Positions 45,596 to 56,596 of a stretch of 64,000 nt of DNA are shown piece after piece. The stretch is from assembly GCA_961205875.1 (NCBI GenBank), contig OY540809.1, positions 35,786,267 to 35,850,266 of the forward strand, written 5' to 3'. Each line of letters begins with the position of its first letter. The first letter of the stretch is position 1. The notes below the pieces were generated by a model. It saw nothing but the letters and a program-made list of their open reading frames with translations, was not told the origin of the DNA and ran no database searches. The position numbers were made by a program, and so were the translations under genes. Source of the stretch: Sialis fuliginosa. Its lineage: Eukaryota > Arthropoda > Insecta > Megaloptera > Sialidae.

Positions 45596-46335
45596 ATAAT
45601 ATAATATAATCGAATACTGTAGAAGAAAATCCATAAATGAAAATTAAAAGTACAATCTTAAATATGATAATGATAATATATTAAAGTTATTATAATCATA
45701 CTACTGAATCATTTATTTTGATGAAATATTGACTTTTCCAATTTCAACATAAAAATCCTAAATGCACACAAAAATATTCCATTCAAATACACAACAATCG
45801 TGAACACCTTTTTCAAATTTTCAATAAAATATATTCACATTATCAATCATATAACGTATGTGAAAACTGGTTATGCTAACAGCAAACAGTTTTCCCTTTC
45901 AATTCACAGTAGAGAAACAACCGGCAACTACTCCCACCTTATCCAACTCTTTCTTGTCACAACTCATGTAAAGTAATCCCAGGCCAGCTTTGATACTAGT
46001 AATAACAATTAGTTTTTATTTTACACAGATACTTTTATTGTTATCTTTAAATACAGGGATGAACTTACAAAATATTAAATTAAAATATTCAAATTTAAAA
46101 AATGGTTTTGTGTACTTATGTAGAGTAAAATCTATATATATGGAACACCATTCATGTTTTAGGTAAGAAATGTATGATAATATTATTTAAAATCAGCCCT
46201 TATCATTTCATTGGGCAGAGAATTTAATATTTTAACGAGATCGAGCAGGCAAAAATAGAATTCTTAAATTAGAATTAAATAAAAATAAAAAATCGAAAAC
46301 AATCGAAAATCAGTCTCTTAAAAAAATTGCGTGTA
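45596..46335. other. AT-rich spacer
   Basis: No recognised feature. Confidence 0.4.
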
Positions 46336-47371
46336 GTATGGACTAGGGTTTGCAATCCCGCAATGCGGGATCCCGCATTCCCGCGGGATCCCGCACGTTT
46401 TGGAGATCTGCGGATCCCGCACTGAAAATGCGGGATCCGCGCGGAATTTTTTGAACATTAAATTTGTAGGTCGCGTGCGTTTTGAATACTTATAAAGCGT
46501 AAATATGGATAAAAAAGGTAACAATTGTGAAAAAAAAAAAATTAAGGTTGAGATGACTGAATATGAAACTAGTGAAATAAATTATATCTTGTTCACGATT
46601 AGTTAAGTGGTTACATACCTCCAGAATTAAAAAAAAAAAAACGTTCGAAAAATGTGACCGCACAACCGATTAAAACATGCCAGGATTCGCGCGACTCAGG
46701 CGACGAAAGAAGCTCGAACAGCCCGCAGATTACAAAAAAAAAAACATAAAAAATACGAAATACAAAAAGTTAGAAGATGAATGGCAGATTAAATGAAAGT
46801 TAACCACAAACATTTAATACACAAAATTCGTATTTTCTCAAAACTATCTTTTTCTATACGATCTACACGATATTTTTTTAACAGATTGTCTCTAAAATGC
46901 AACCGTAAATAATGATATTTAGTGGTTTAGTTTTACGTGACATACCGTATATACCAGCGCGGCGTAAAAGGCGACCTACGTATAAAACAAGGGCTAATTT
47001 ATACGCAACGAAGGACTTAAAAAAATTGAAATGGATAATCGAACAAAAAGACAAAAGTAGTTAGAAGCATCTTGTACTTGTACCTAACATATTAGACAAT
47101 CTCCTATTCACAGGTGTATTTTATGGATTTTACGTCGGTCTATACGGTACATGTTACGTTTATGTATCATATGTTACCGCTATGAAACTATTTTTCATTA
47201 TTTAATTGTCATGTTAACTAAATAATAGTAATTTTAAGCATGAATAATAAAAATTTTGGAAAAATTTTGGAATAACTGCGGGATCCCGCGGGATCCCGCG
47301 GGATTTGCAGATTTCCCGCAAAATTCCCGCGGGAAAAAAAAGTCTGCGGGATTGCAAACCCTAGTATGGAC
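46336..47371. mobile_element. hAT element with perfect 8-bp target duplication GTATGGAC
   Basis: GTATGGAC flanks the element at 46336-46343 and 47364-47371. Ends 46344-47363 are inverted (TAGGGTTTGCAATCCCGCA; the right end ends GCGGGATTGCAAACCCTA). Next to both ends are clusters of GCGGGATCCCGC-like units. The 1020-base interior is mostly non-coding. A short frame from the ATG at 46505 (MDKKGNNCEKKKIKVEMTEY) and a basic, Ser-rich stretch near 46640-46735 may be decayed transposase N-terminus, but no BED finger or hAT domain is visible. Confidence 0.9.
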
Positions 47372-47990
47372 CATTACACGATTGTTACTATAATACAAGA
47401 TTATCTATATTAGGTGGTTAAAGCATTTGTTTTTTAAAATTATTTTGTTGTTTTTATTTCAAACTTATATGTTGTCATTGTAAAAAAATAGTAATGGCGT
47501 AGCAAGGAGTACGCGGACAGAACCTCCGTAATAGACACCCCATTTAGTAGGCACCATCATGATGTATTAAAAAAATATTTTTTGCGAAAGTGGATAGTTG
47601 TGAAGTACTGGACGATTAGTAGACTTTTCACACTATTTGCCTCGCCACGATTCTGGTTAATTATTAATACACTTCATAGTCGTACTCCATAATACCCGCA
47701 ACCACGTGAATTTAAAAAAAATAATAGTAATTGCCCTGGCAACAAAAAACACAAAATTTAAAGAATTTAATATAATAAAAAATTTTATGAACTTATCTTA
47801 ACATAAATAATTTAAAATGGAAAATTTCATTAAATTGCTCTCAATGACATACCGATACTCCAAACACTGTCATGTCAACTGACGCAGTTAGTTAGAGGTG
47901 TAAGCTTAAATACATATTAATTTTGTGTTTATAAAATTTAAAATAGAGCAGCAAAAGAAGATGGCCATATTACCCGCTTGTTCCATATAT
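47372..47990. other. AT-rich spacer
   Basis: TGGCGTAGCAAGGAGTACGC near 47495 has the look of a hAT-type end, without a partner. Confidence 0.35.
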
Positions 47991-48203
47991 AACGTTATTG
48001 TTGTAAAATATTCCCTAACAAAGATTCATCTCAATGAATTTTTAAGAAAAATTTCTTATATTAGTAATATTGTATAAAAATTAAATGGTTCATTCCAGAC
48101 AATTTATCTAAACACACTCGGTTTTTATTTAAATTGTTAATTTACTACTTTTGGTGAATTTAGCACGAGGAAGCACTGTGCATTTACTTGGCAGATGTTT
48201 TTT
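47991..48203 (-). repeat. Repeat B, copy 11, end part
   Basis: About 210 bases ending GGCAGATGTTTTTT, with internal deletions. Confidence 0.75.
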
Positions 48204-49149
48204 TTTAAATTCAATTTTACAAAAAACTCGTCTATTTGCAAAAAGGGAATAAATAAAACATATTTAAGACGACTCTGTACACCGGATTATTTGTCCGCTC
48301 GTTCTCTTTTTGTCACAACTCAGATTGCGATAATTTCATTGCGGATTTGTTTTTTGGTATGTATAATATTCTCTATGAAAACTGTTATGTTGAGTACAAC
48401 GTTGCAGCGATGGTTTTAACCGGCGCGGCGCGATGTTGTTCCGTAACAGAACGATTATTACTTCATAAAGACGGTGTTCTAATTAACACTTTTTTATTTG
48501 TAATTATCATAAACTTATTTCATCTAACCGATTTTAATATCAAAATTTAATAGTGTTTAGCGTGTTGTTAGTTTTATTTTAATGTTTTTACTTTCTTGTA
48601 CCTATGTATATGAAATATAATATATATTATAGTGACGTCAATATATTAAATAATAACAAATTAATTGTCTAAACGTCAAAATCTATTATTGAAGAATAAG
48701 TATCGCAAGCTTACGATTCACAGAATCATCGTCAGGATATTAAGAAAGAACAAAATGTAAGAACGATGTCGTCACTCGTATCTCAATAATATTCATATGA
48801 CTTTTTAAATAATCGAAAAGTACCTATAATACATATGTGGTATTTTTTTATTATTAATTTGGTATGTCACAATGTTGTTTACAAATTCACTACACCAAGT
48901 TTGGACCTGGGTCTTATAGTTTTCCAGTTATAAATTTATCTAAATAATTCCCAAAGTGACTATTTTACTATTAAATGAAACAGTCATAATTTTGTTTATT
49001 CTTTAAAATTTGAAGAAATAATTTTGGACGTAATTATCCTTATTGGTAAATTACATAATTATTAACATTATTATTTTTATATAATTTCTTTATTACTTCA
49101 AATAAAGTAGATACATATAATAGAAACTTTTAATGTTACTACAAAAAGA
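48204..49149. other. Spacer
   Basis: A GC-rich patch lies at 48417-48440. Overlapping open frames of about 70 codons show no domain. Confidence 0.4.
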
Positions 49150-49157
49150 ACCACGTT

Positions 49158-49517
49158 CAGGGTTTCAAACCGGAACTGAACCGAAAACTAGAAAAACCGT
49201 TATTTTTTGCCGGAACGAAAACCGGAACAGAACCGAAATAAAAATATCGGTTTTTACGGTTCAGTACATATTAAAATACGCGCGTTAATATGATCTTATT
49301 TCCCACTTCAATTGACATTCGGGCTATCATACAAGTACCATAAAATGTTCTAAATTATGGTAGAAAAACAAATTTTAATACAAATAATTTTTTTTAACTA
49401 ATCACTGGGAGCTGAACCGAAAACAGGAAAACCGTTATTTTTTTCGGAACGAAATATATTTTTTTATTCGAACCGGAACGAAAACCGAAACGAAAAAAAT
49501 AACGGTTCGAAGCATTG
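49158..49517. mobile_element. hAT-type MITE rich in AACCGGAACG units
   Basis: The ends CAGGGTTTCAAACCG and CGGTTCGAAGCATTG pair imperfectly (11 of 15), and the 8-bp flanks ACCACGTT and GCTACGTT match at six of eight. The interior repeats GAACCGAAAAC / GGAACGAAAACC units near both ends. Confidence 0.6.
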
Positions 49518-49518
49518 G

Positions 49519-49950
49519 CTACGTTGCAGGTCCGTAACTACCACCGGGGCAGCCGGGGCAGTGCCCCGGGGCCCCAGAGTTTAGGGGCCCCTGCAGTAGC
49601 GTAAAAATTGGAGTGAGCAAGAAAAAATCAATAAATTGAAGATTTAAAAAAATATATTTGGTGCTAACATGAAAACGTGATTTACTTATTACTAATTTTG
49701 ATTTTAAGGACCTTTTTTCGGCTTATGAAGTTCAATTTTACACTTATTATCCATTAAAATTACTAAGAAATGTAAAATTCTAGCTGGCAAGCAAAAAAGT
49801 CATTCAAATAATAATTAGTAACAAATGTAAAATTTGTAAGCTATGATCCAAAAAAAAGGTCTTCAATTTTTATTTTTGCATATCTGAGGGCCCCTCGGTT
49901 ACCTCTTGCCCCGAGGCCCCCGAGCCCCTAGTTACGGCCCTGCTACGTTT
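49519..49950. mobile_element. hAT-type MITE with GC-rich ends
   Basis: CTACGTTG (49519-49526) and CTACGTTT (49943-49950) are near-identical 8-bp duplications. Ends 49527-49942 are inverted: CAGGTCCGTAACTA and TAGTTACGGCCCTG. Next to them lie GGGGCAGCCGGGGCAGTGCC-type and CCCCGAGGCCCCCGAGCCCC-type blocks. Non-coding, 416 bases. Confidence 0.88.
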
Positions 49951-50163
49951 GTTTTAATAACAACCAAAATGCGACTAAAATCAATTTTGGAAATATTAAT
50001 AAGTTAATGAAATATTTTATTTTTTGATTTAATCAAGAAATAACAGAACATAAAAATTTTACTAAAGGAAAAGACACGGACATGAAAATTCATGTGAAGT
50101 ATTACAAATTCATAAAATCGTCGGTGTATAATTTCATTTTTAAATTCAAATAATGATGAGTAC

Positions 50164-50769
50164 TTATGCTGGGTTTACACGTGCATGTTTCTAGTGGCGC
50201 CAGTAAGAACTGGCGCGCCACTAGATAATAACTTGCATGTGTAAACATGGACTGGCGTGCAAGTGATATAATTGCATGCATTGATTTCAAAAGTTAGAAA
50301 ACTCCAACTTATTTACGCGCCAGTGCATGTTTCATTGATTATACTTTATTTGGTTTCATTGTTTCATTCATTTTTAAAACAAGTTTTGTGGTGTTTTGGC
50401 ATTTTTTTGTTTTAAATGGCTACTAAAAAAAAGTGGAATGGTGACCTTATTATAAAATTTTTCGAGGTTTATGAAAATCATCCCTGTTTATGGGATGTAT
50501 TTTTTCAAAATCCTATAAAGATAGGATTGCCCGAGAAGATGCGTATTTAAACATTGCAAAAGAAATTAATATTGAAGGATTTGAAAAGGAAGAAGTCAAA
50601 GCAAAGGTACGGTCTCTAAGAAATGCATACACTTTAGAGTTGACCAAAATAAATAGAAAATGAAATGGCGACATAAAAGTGGGGCTGCGGTAAACGTTTA
50701 CTGGCGTTCAAGTATCACTGGCGTGCATGCTGGCGTCGCTAGAAACATGCACGTGTAAACCCAGCATTA
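50164..50769. mobile_element. PIF/Harbinger element with TTA target duplication
   Basis: TTA flanks 50167-50766. The inverted ends share TGCTGGGTTTACACGTGCAT and continue through GTTTCTAG. A three-base TTA/TAA duplication with such ends is the signature of PIF/Harbinger. Seven CTGGCG (or CGCCAG) units lie inside the ends: 50198, 50210, 50252 and 50318 on the left; 50701, 50718 and 50730 on the right. A MADF-domain gene fills the middle; the DDE transposase is absent. Confidence 0.88.
50416..50663 (+). pseudogene. MADF (Myb/SANT-like) DNA-binding protein, one frameshift
   Basis: The ATG at 50416 starts MATKKKWNGDLIIKFFEVYE, then NHPCLWDVFFQNPIK. At about 50520 one base is missing; in the next frame the chain continues DRIAREDAYLNIAKEINIEG, FEKEEVKAKVRSLRNAYTLE, LTKINRK and a stop at 50661-50663, about 82 codons in all. 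This is a nearly complete MADF domain: L-I-x-x-Y-x-x-x-P-x-L-W, then R-x-x-A-x-x-x-I-A, then V-x-x-x-x-x-x-L-R. In autonomous PIF/Harbinger elements a Myb/SANT-like protein binds the element ends and brings in the transposase. Here the protein is shorter than usual, with nothing after the domain, and the frameshift implies it is now dead in this copy. Confidence 0.85.
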
Positions 50770-51296
50770 ACCGCATGTTGCTAGCAAGTAAATATTTATG
50801 TTTATATTTAAATATTGAACAATATTCTTTATCTCTTTTTTATTTATGTGTGCGATAATAAAAATTAAAATTACAAACATATAAAAAAATTCAATATTAA
50901 TATTTTGTTTAAATGTACATATATGTATTTTAGTTTTTGGTATGGAAATATTGTGTTGGATTTTAGCGTTTATAGCTCGAAGCGTTAATATATGAAACGT
51001 TTGGTTAAATTTTATACATCGTCGATATATTTGACAAGAGAACCATTTCAAGTGGCATATTCAGATCGAGTTTAAATTTTGTATATACATAGTTAGAGCG
51101 GTCATGGCTAGTAAGAAAAAAATTCTCTTAGCTGCGGTAAAACGGTTTAAGGAGGTGAAATACCCCTATGAAAATGTGCAAAATAATCATATATTTCAAA
51201 TAACTCTGAATCTAGAATACGAAATTTTTATGATTTTGTGTGCTCTTTCAAATGACAACAGTAGAAATTCGAAAAAATGAAACCGTTAAAACCGTA
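50770..51296. other. AT-rich spacer
   Basis: No recognised feature; a 94-codon minus-strand frame lacks any domain. Confidence 0.4.
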
Positions 51297-51681
51297 AAAT
51301 TTCCTGTAATATTGGTCTACAACGTTTGTTGTAAAATATTCCCTTACAAAGATTTATCTTAATTTGCTTTTAAAAATCGTGTTTTGTTTTTCTAAATTGA
51401 TATTTGCTTAGACATATGAAATGTCATTTTGACGTTTCAAATGCCTTTTTGACATTTACATAAGTTTAGATTGAAACTATAAAAAAAATTAAAAATATAC
51501 GAAAAAATAATCAGGTGCATCTTTAGAAAAATTTCGAAATAATATTTAATATTAATATCTTATAAAAATTAAATGGTTAACCAATTCCAGTAATTTATTT
51601 AAATTGTTCAGTCGGTAATTAATTACCTTTGGTGAATTAAGCACTAGGAAGCACTGTGCATTTACTTGGCAGATGTTTTTT
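51297..51681 (-). repeat. Repeat B, copy 12, 5'-truncated
   Basis: About 385 bases ending GGCAGATGTTTTTT, with two internal tandem units. Confidence 0.8.
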
Positions 51682-52001
51682 CTCATTGTATATAATAGTT
51701 TCAATCGTGAACAAAAACCACATAAACAATTCGTACTGTGACAACAACAGTAGGGAATATATGAGTTTATAAACTTGACATAAATAATACGTTCTGAAAT
51801 CCCGATAGAGGCCTTGACAAGAGACAGTAGCCTGAATAATGCATTGCAGAGTAATGGTGAAACGTGGTACTCGTCAGTCAATCGAACACCTCGACTCCCT
51901 TCCCATTACCTACCCCTCCCCTACACGCCTAGTGCAATGTCAATGTGGACATGAACGTGTCACTAACGGTGCATTTTTATCGGTTAAATATTTAACAAAT
52001 A
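51682..52001. other. Spacer between oppositely oriented B copies
   Basis: Contains a 60-codon forward frame without a domain. No other feature. Confidence 0.4.
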
Positions 52002-52340
52002 AAAAAACATCTGCCAAGTAAATGCACAGAATTGGTTAACTATTTAATTTTTATAAAATTTTACTAAAAAATATTAGTTAGAAATTTTTCTTAAAACGTA
52101 TCTGATTATTTGTTCGTATATTTTTAATTTTTTGACAATTTAAATCTAAATCTAAATTTATGCAAACGTCAAAATGACATTTAAAACGTCAAAATGACAT
52201 TTAATATGTCCAAGCAAATATCAATTTAGAAAAACAAAATACGAATTTTTAAAATAAATTGAAATAAATCTTTGTAAGGGGATATTTTACAACAAACGTT
52301 GTAGACCCATATTATAGGAAATTTAATGCTCTACAAAAAA
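52002..52340 (+). repeat. Repeat B, copy 13, truncated
   Basis: Starts AAAAAACATCTGCC, skips the next roughly 85 bases of the family sequence and stops at GCTCTACAAAAAA, where copy 14 begins. Confidence 0.8.
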
Positions 52341-52740
52341 CATCTGCCACGTAAATGTACAGTGCTTCCTCGTGCTAAATTCACCAAAGGTAGTTAATTC
52401 AACAATTTAAATAAAAACCAATAGTGTTTATATAAATTGCCTGGAATTGGTCAACCATTTAATTTTTATACAATTTTACTAAAAAATATTAGTTCGAAAT
52501 TTTTCTTAAAACGCAGACCCAACCATCCAACCAAGTTTCAACAATATCGGTTCAGTGGTTCATGAGTTATACGTGTGACAAGGATTCAGGGGACAGACAG
52601 ACAGACACGGAATGAAAAGTGTTTGTCTTTACGTGAAACGGAAAGATCAATTTAAAATTTTGAAATCGGAGAACATTTTTTTTGTCTCAATCTGAAACGA
52701 TCACAAAGCTTCTCGTATCTTCGATATTGCGAGGAAGCAA
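52335..52740 (+). repeat. Repeat B, copy 14, internally deleted
   Basis: Starts at the A-run that ends copy 13 and runs to GCGAGGAAGCAA, with the middle removed (TTAAAACGC joined to AGACCCAACC). Confidence 0.85.
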
Positions 52741-53314
52741 AAACAAACGTTTATTTTGTAAATCATAAACACACATAAAATTAAGAATTCTATTTTTATT
52801 TCGTTTGATCAATTAACTTCAATTTTATATTACCATCTCACCGTTTTTAAATTACGATAAAATAAACAAAATTAAAAAATTTTAATCGCAGACCGGAAAC
52901 CAGCCCTCACATAATAATTAATAAAAATAAAATTAATATATTCGAAAAAAATTAGTTTTTATAAAAATGGGCATAGTTGTTATAATAATTATTTACATCT
53001 CATTATAATATACAGAATGGTCCGATTTGAGATACAGATATTTTAAGAACTGATTCTCTCTGGCTCATTGTGAGTAAAACATTATTTTTAAACCAAATGT
53101 AACTCCATTCCAGCTTCTAAATTTTCTCAACTCGATGTACCAGCCCCTCCCCTCCCCTCCCCTCCCCTCCCCCCGCCCATCACATTTCTGTTTCATCCAC
53201 ATATCTACAGCACTCATATACCAAATGGCTTTTTACATACAATGAACACCAAATTTAAATAATTAAACTGTTACAATGGACTGTCATTCAATAAAGCACT
53301 CCCTTACATTTCAT
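52741..53314. other. Spacer with CCCCT array
   Basis: A CCCCT microsatellite lies at about 53139-53172. No gene seen. Confidence 0.5.
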
Positions 53315-53396
53315 ATAGGGGAGAGTTGGGTAATCATAAACGCTGGGTAATCGCTAATTCAGTGGTTTCAGTGTATTATAAGAAGAAAGCTACGTC

Positions 53397-53750
53397 TAAT
53401 ATCTAGCTACAGTGTTTGTTATACTTTCCATTGAAAGTTCTAACTAAAAGCTACATTCTGGATTTTTTTTTAGATTTTTTGCATTCATAGTTTAGAAAGT
53501 AGAAGGGGGGAGCACTCTGATAACCACATTGAAAAACAAATATATCGTGACTGAAGGGTTAAAATCAAAAGGTCATAAAACATTTTTTGTTGCATTTTAG
53601 GAGACATATCTAATGACATCCCACTCAATGGGGTAAGTGAAAAAAAAATGTGAGTTCACTTTTCAGTCTATGGAAAACCGGCTTAAAATTTTTAAGGACG
53701 GACGGACATGGTGAAACTATAAGGTTTCTTAGTTTTCTACGGAAACCTAA
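53397..53750. repeat. Repeat K, copy 2
   Basis: Single-block version of the copy at 14445, ending CTACGGAAACCTA. Its left inverted end is absent. Confidence 0.7.
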
Positions 53751-53771
53751 AAAGAAGAAGAAACGAAGATA

Positions 53772-53975
53772 TTGATAGGGAAAAGAAGAAACGATGTTGA
53801 TAAAGACAATAACTATTTTTGTTATTGTAATGAAACATATCAAGATCTCCAATGTGCAATTTATGAGAACATGATAAGTGTATCAGTGGTCAAAGTACAT
53901 CCAGAAGCTTTCGCTGCGACTTTCATACCAATTAATTGTCTTATTGTTCGTGATTACCCCATGTTAGTCGAATAA
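53772..53975 (+). pseudogene. Possible decayed C-terminal finger of a pogo-like transposase
   Basis: A 67-codon frame, with coding-looking sequence starting slightly upstream in a Lys/Arg-rich stretch. DNNYFCYCNETYQDLQ resembles the first Cys pair of the PHD-like finger at the end of many pogo/Tigger-type transposases, and KVHPEAFAATFI could be what remains of the C-x-x-W-x-H-x-x-C-A part, with its cysteines lost. It sits inside an element whose ends look pogo- or mariner-like, which agrees. The match is weak; an unrelated open frame is a real alternative. Confidence 0.32.
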
Positions 53976-54060
53976 TCTCAAACACCTAAGGTTTTATATA
54001 ATATTTTAATGTTAATTTTGTTATTATATTTTATTAAAATGAATACTGAAAATTTATAAC

Positions 54061-54900
54061 TACAGTCGGGACTCGTTTATTCGAAGCCTTCTGATTCGTT
54101 TTGAATCGAGGAAGTCGCGTTTATTCCAAGTCGACAGGGACTCCCACCAAGTTATGTATAGATCCTTGACCAATCAGCGTTGGCGCGGGATTTGACGTCA
54201 CCACGAAGATGTATTCAAATGTTATAAATGTATAATAGAATATCAATTACAAGAAATCCTTTTCGTATTTTTTGATATTTTAACAACATGTACAATCAAA
54301 GAAGTACAAATTCGACATTGCAAAATCATGAAAAAGCTATTACAGACAATTTTGTCTATTCGGGAAGTGTCATTTTTACTATTCGTAAGTTGGCAATACG
54401 TTCTGTGATTCTGACAGCTTTTTGCAATGTCGAATTTGTACTTCTTTGATTGTATGTGTTGTTAAAATATCAAAAAATACAAAAACAAGAATAAATGAAG
54501 GTATTTTTTGTAATTGATATTCTATTATACATTTATAACATTTGAATACGTCTTCGTGGTGACTTCAATTCCCGCGCCAACGCTGATTGGTCAAGAGTAC
54601 GGTATTAGCCGCCGTTCCCCTGTGTATTATATCTGACCTAACCTCAAATCTATAGATATGATTTTCGTTGCGTTCGTAACATGCAATGAATATCAAAAAA
54701 ATAAAAATCTTTTGAAAAATATTGTACAGTCAATGAAATGAATACAATGATCTAATTCATTCTACAAAAAATTTCAAAAATATGTTCGTTTACACCATGA
54801 CTCGAGAATGGTGGGAGGTGAAGGAGGAGAAAAAATTACAAATAAACGAAACTCGGCATTTCAGATAAACGAGACTTCGAATAAACGAGTCCCGATTGTA
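54061..54900. mobile_element. pogo-type MITE with internal palindrome, TA duplication
   Basis: TA at 54061-54062 and 54899-54900 flanks 54063-54898. The ends are CAGTCGGGACTCGTTTATTC and, reversed, CAATCGGGACTCGTTTATTC. Inside, arms 54165-54326 and 54419-54594 are inverted copies (TTGACCAATCAGCGTTGGCG against CGCCAACGCTGATTGGTCAA). Confidence 0.85.
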
Positions 54901-54987
54901 ATAGAATATATGTACATATATAATAATCAGCTTTTAATTTATTTGATTTTTCCCTTAGGTGTTCATAATTACCCCACTCTCCCTTAC

Positions 54988-55320
54988 ACAGACACACATT
55001 TGAACTCATTCCATGTATGCATGTTTGTTTAATTATTTGAAAATTACGTACTCAATTAAATAAATATATAAATTATTTACACATTTTATGTATGCATAAA
55101 TGTTTTACATATATTAATATTATGTATGTATGTATGTGAGTTTTATTTGCAGTGCTATGCGTTTTCATTATAATTACTATCGGTCTGTTAAATTTTAAAT
55201 CAGTAGCGTGCATTTATAAAAATTTACGAAAAAATGAGTTATCATTTTCTTGCATCTTTTACATTTTATACTGCATATATTATTATTATGCATCTGTAGG
55301 TTTTGTCTGTAAAATGTAGG
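54988..55320. other. AT-rich spacer
   Basis: Short GTAT-type run near 55125-55136. Nothing else recognised. Confidence 0.4.
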
Positions 55321-55710
55321 TAAATAGTGATCACGTTCACGACTGACCAGAAACAGTGAACAACGAGCTTTGATTGATTGATTTATGGAATTTCTGGTGG
55401 ATTGTACCAGAAAATTAAATAATTTCATTTTTTTAAGCGTGTAAGGAAGTGAGACAGAAGTACCAGAAAGAGATAGAAACTAGTGTTCTGACAGAAACGC
55501 TCAACATGAAGTGAACATAAAATTTCTTTGGTTAGCCTGGTCACTAGTTTATATCTCTTTCTAGTTACTTCTTTCTCACTTCCTTACACGCTTAAAAAAT
55601 GACATTCTTTAAATTTCTGGTACATTCCATCAGAAATTCCATGAATCAACCAATCAAAGCTCGTTGTTCACTGTTTTTGGTCAGTCGTAAACGTGACCAT
55701 TGTGAGCTTT
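55321..55710. mobile_element. Fold-back element, arms about 165 bases
   Basis: Arms 55321-55487 and 55543-55710 are inverted copies (GTGTAAGGAAGTGAGA against TCTCACTTCCTTACAC; AACGAGCTTTGATTG against CAATCAAAGCTCGTT). The two open frames here, one per strand, encode the same peptide because of the mirror and are not genes. Confidence 0.82.
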
Positions 55711-55742
55711 TTAATCGCGTTAGTAATTTGAAAAATATTTTT

Positions 55743-56040
55743 AACTTTCCAACTGGAAGTTATTGTAATCGATCCGAAAATCAAAATCAAAAATTTCAAC
55801 ATAGTTGTATGTTTTAAGGTCACTATAGTATATTTACACTATTTTTAGAAAGATGTCTCTGAGTGTGTGTGTGTGTGTATGTACGTATGTGCGTGTCATT
55901 TTTTACGTTAACGAAATCTCGTAAATAGAAAATGCTCTTTACTTCGTTGGAGTACCAATCGAAGTGTATTGACGTGATTATGATCTGAAAGAAAGGATTT
56001 TTCGAAATTCAACCTCTAAGGGGATAAAAAGGGGTGTAAA
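55743..56040 (+). repeat. Repeat C, copy 2
   Basis: Matches 6091-6388 and stops at GGTGTAAA, exactly where B sequence begins. Confidence 0.75.
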
Positions 56041-56186
56041 CAGACAGACAGACACGGAACGAAAAGTATTTGCCTTGACGTGAAACGGATAAATCAATTT
56101 AAAATTTTAAAATCGGAGAACATTTATTTGTCTCAATCTGAAACTATCACAAAGCTTCTCGTATCTTCGATAGTGCAAGGAATCAA
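56041..56186 (+). repeat. Repeat B, copy 15, right end only
   Basis: From CAGACAGACAGACACGG to GTGCAAGGAATCAA, joined without spacer to repeat C. Confidence 0.75.
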
Positions 56187-56596
56187 TAATATATTATTTA
56201 ATATTTATTAAAATGCAATGTAATGATTGATAAATAAATATGTACATTAAGAACGCTAATGAAATTCGTATACATAATACAAATATAAATATGTATATGT
56301 GTAATTTAATAACTGTGATATGATACCTATGTTTAATAATAAATGTTACATACAATTATTTCATTGTATTTGTCAGTTTGCATTAATTTAAATGTCTTTC
56401 AATTAAAATAATCAAAGGGGGCTGAAATTATGTTAGTTATCTCAATATAATTAATTTATTTGTATAATGGAATAATTTATTCATAACTTCAGATTTTTTT
56501 TATAAATTCAATTAATAAATCTGAAATAAAATGTATTTTCATGATTCTAAATTTGAACCATACATTTACTTCTAATACTTATACGTATAAGGTAAA
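56187..56596. other. AT-rich spacer
   Basis: No recognised feature. Confidence 0.4.

Larger units (their letters stand above)
53315..54987. mobile_element. Composite element with AGGGGAGAGTTGGGTAATC ends
   Basis: The left end reads TAGGGGAGAGTTGGGTAATC and the right end, reversed, TAAGGGAGAGTGGGGTAATT. Within it lie repeat K copy 2, a possible pogo-type transposase tail and a complete nested MITE (54063-54898), which together account for most of its 1.67 kb. Similar single ends were noted near 8021, 13085 and 35782. The target duplication is unresolved. Confidence 0.55.

Noticed and set aside
48195..48550. Two overlapping 70-codon frames
   Set aside because: No domain, and the first begins in a repeat B T-run.
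55195..55817. Two similar peptides ARCSLFLVSR on opposite strands
   Set aside because: Explained by inverted arms of a fold-back.
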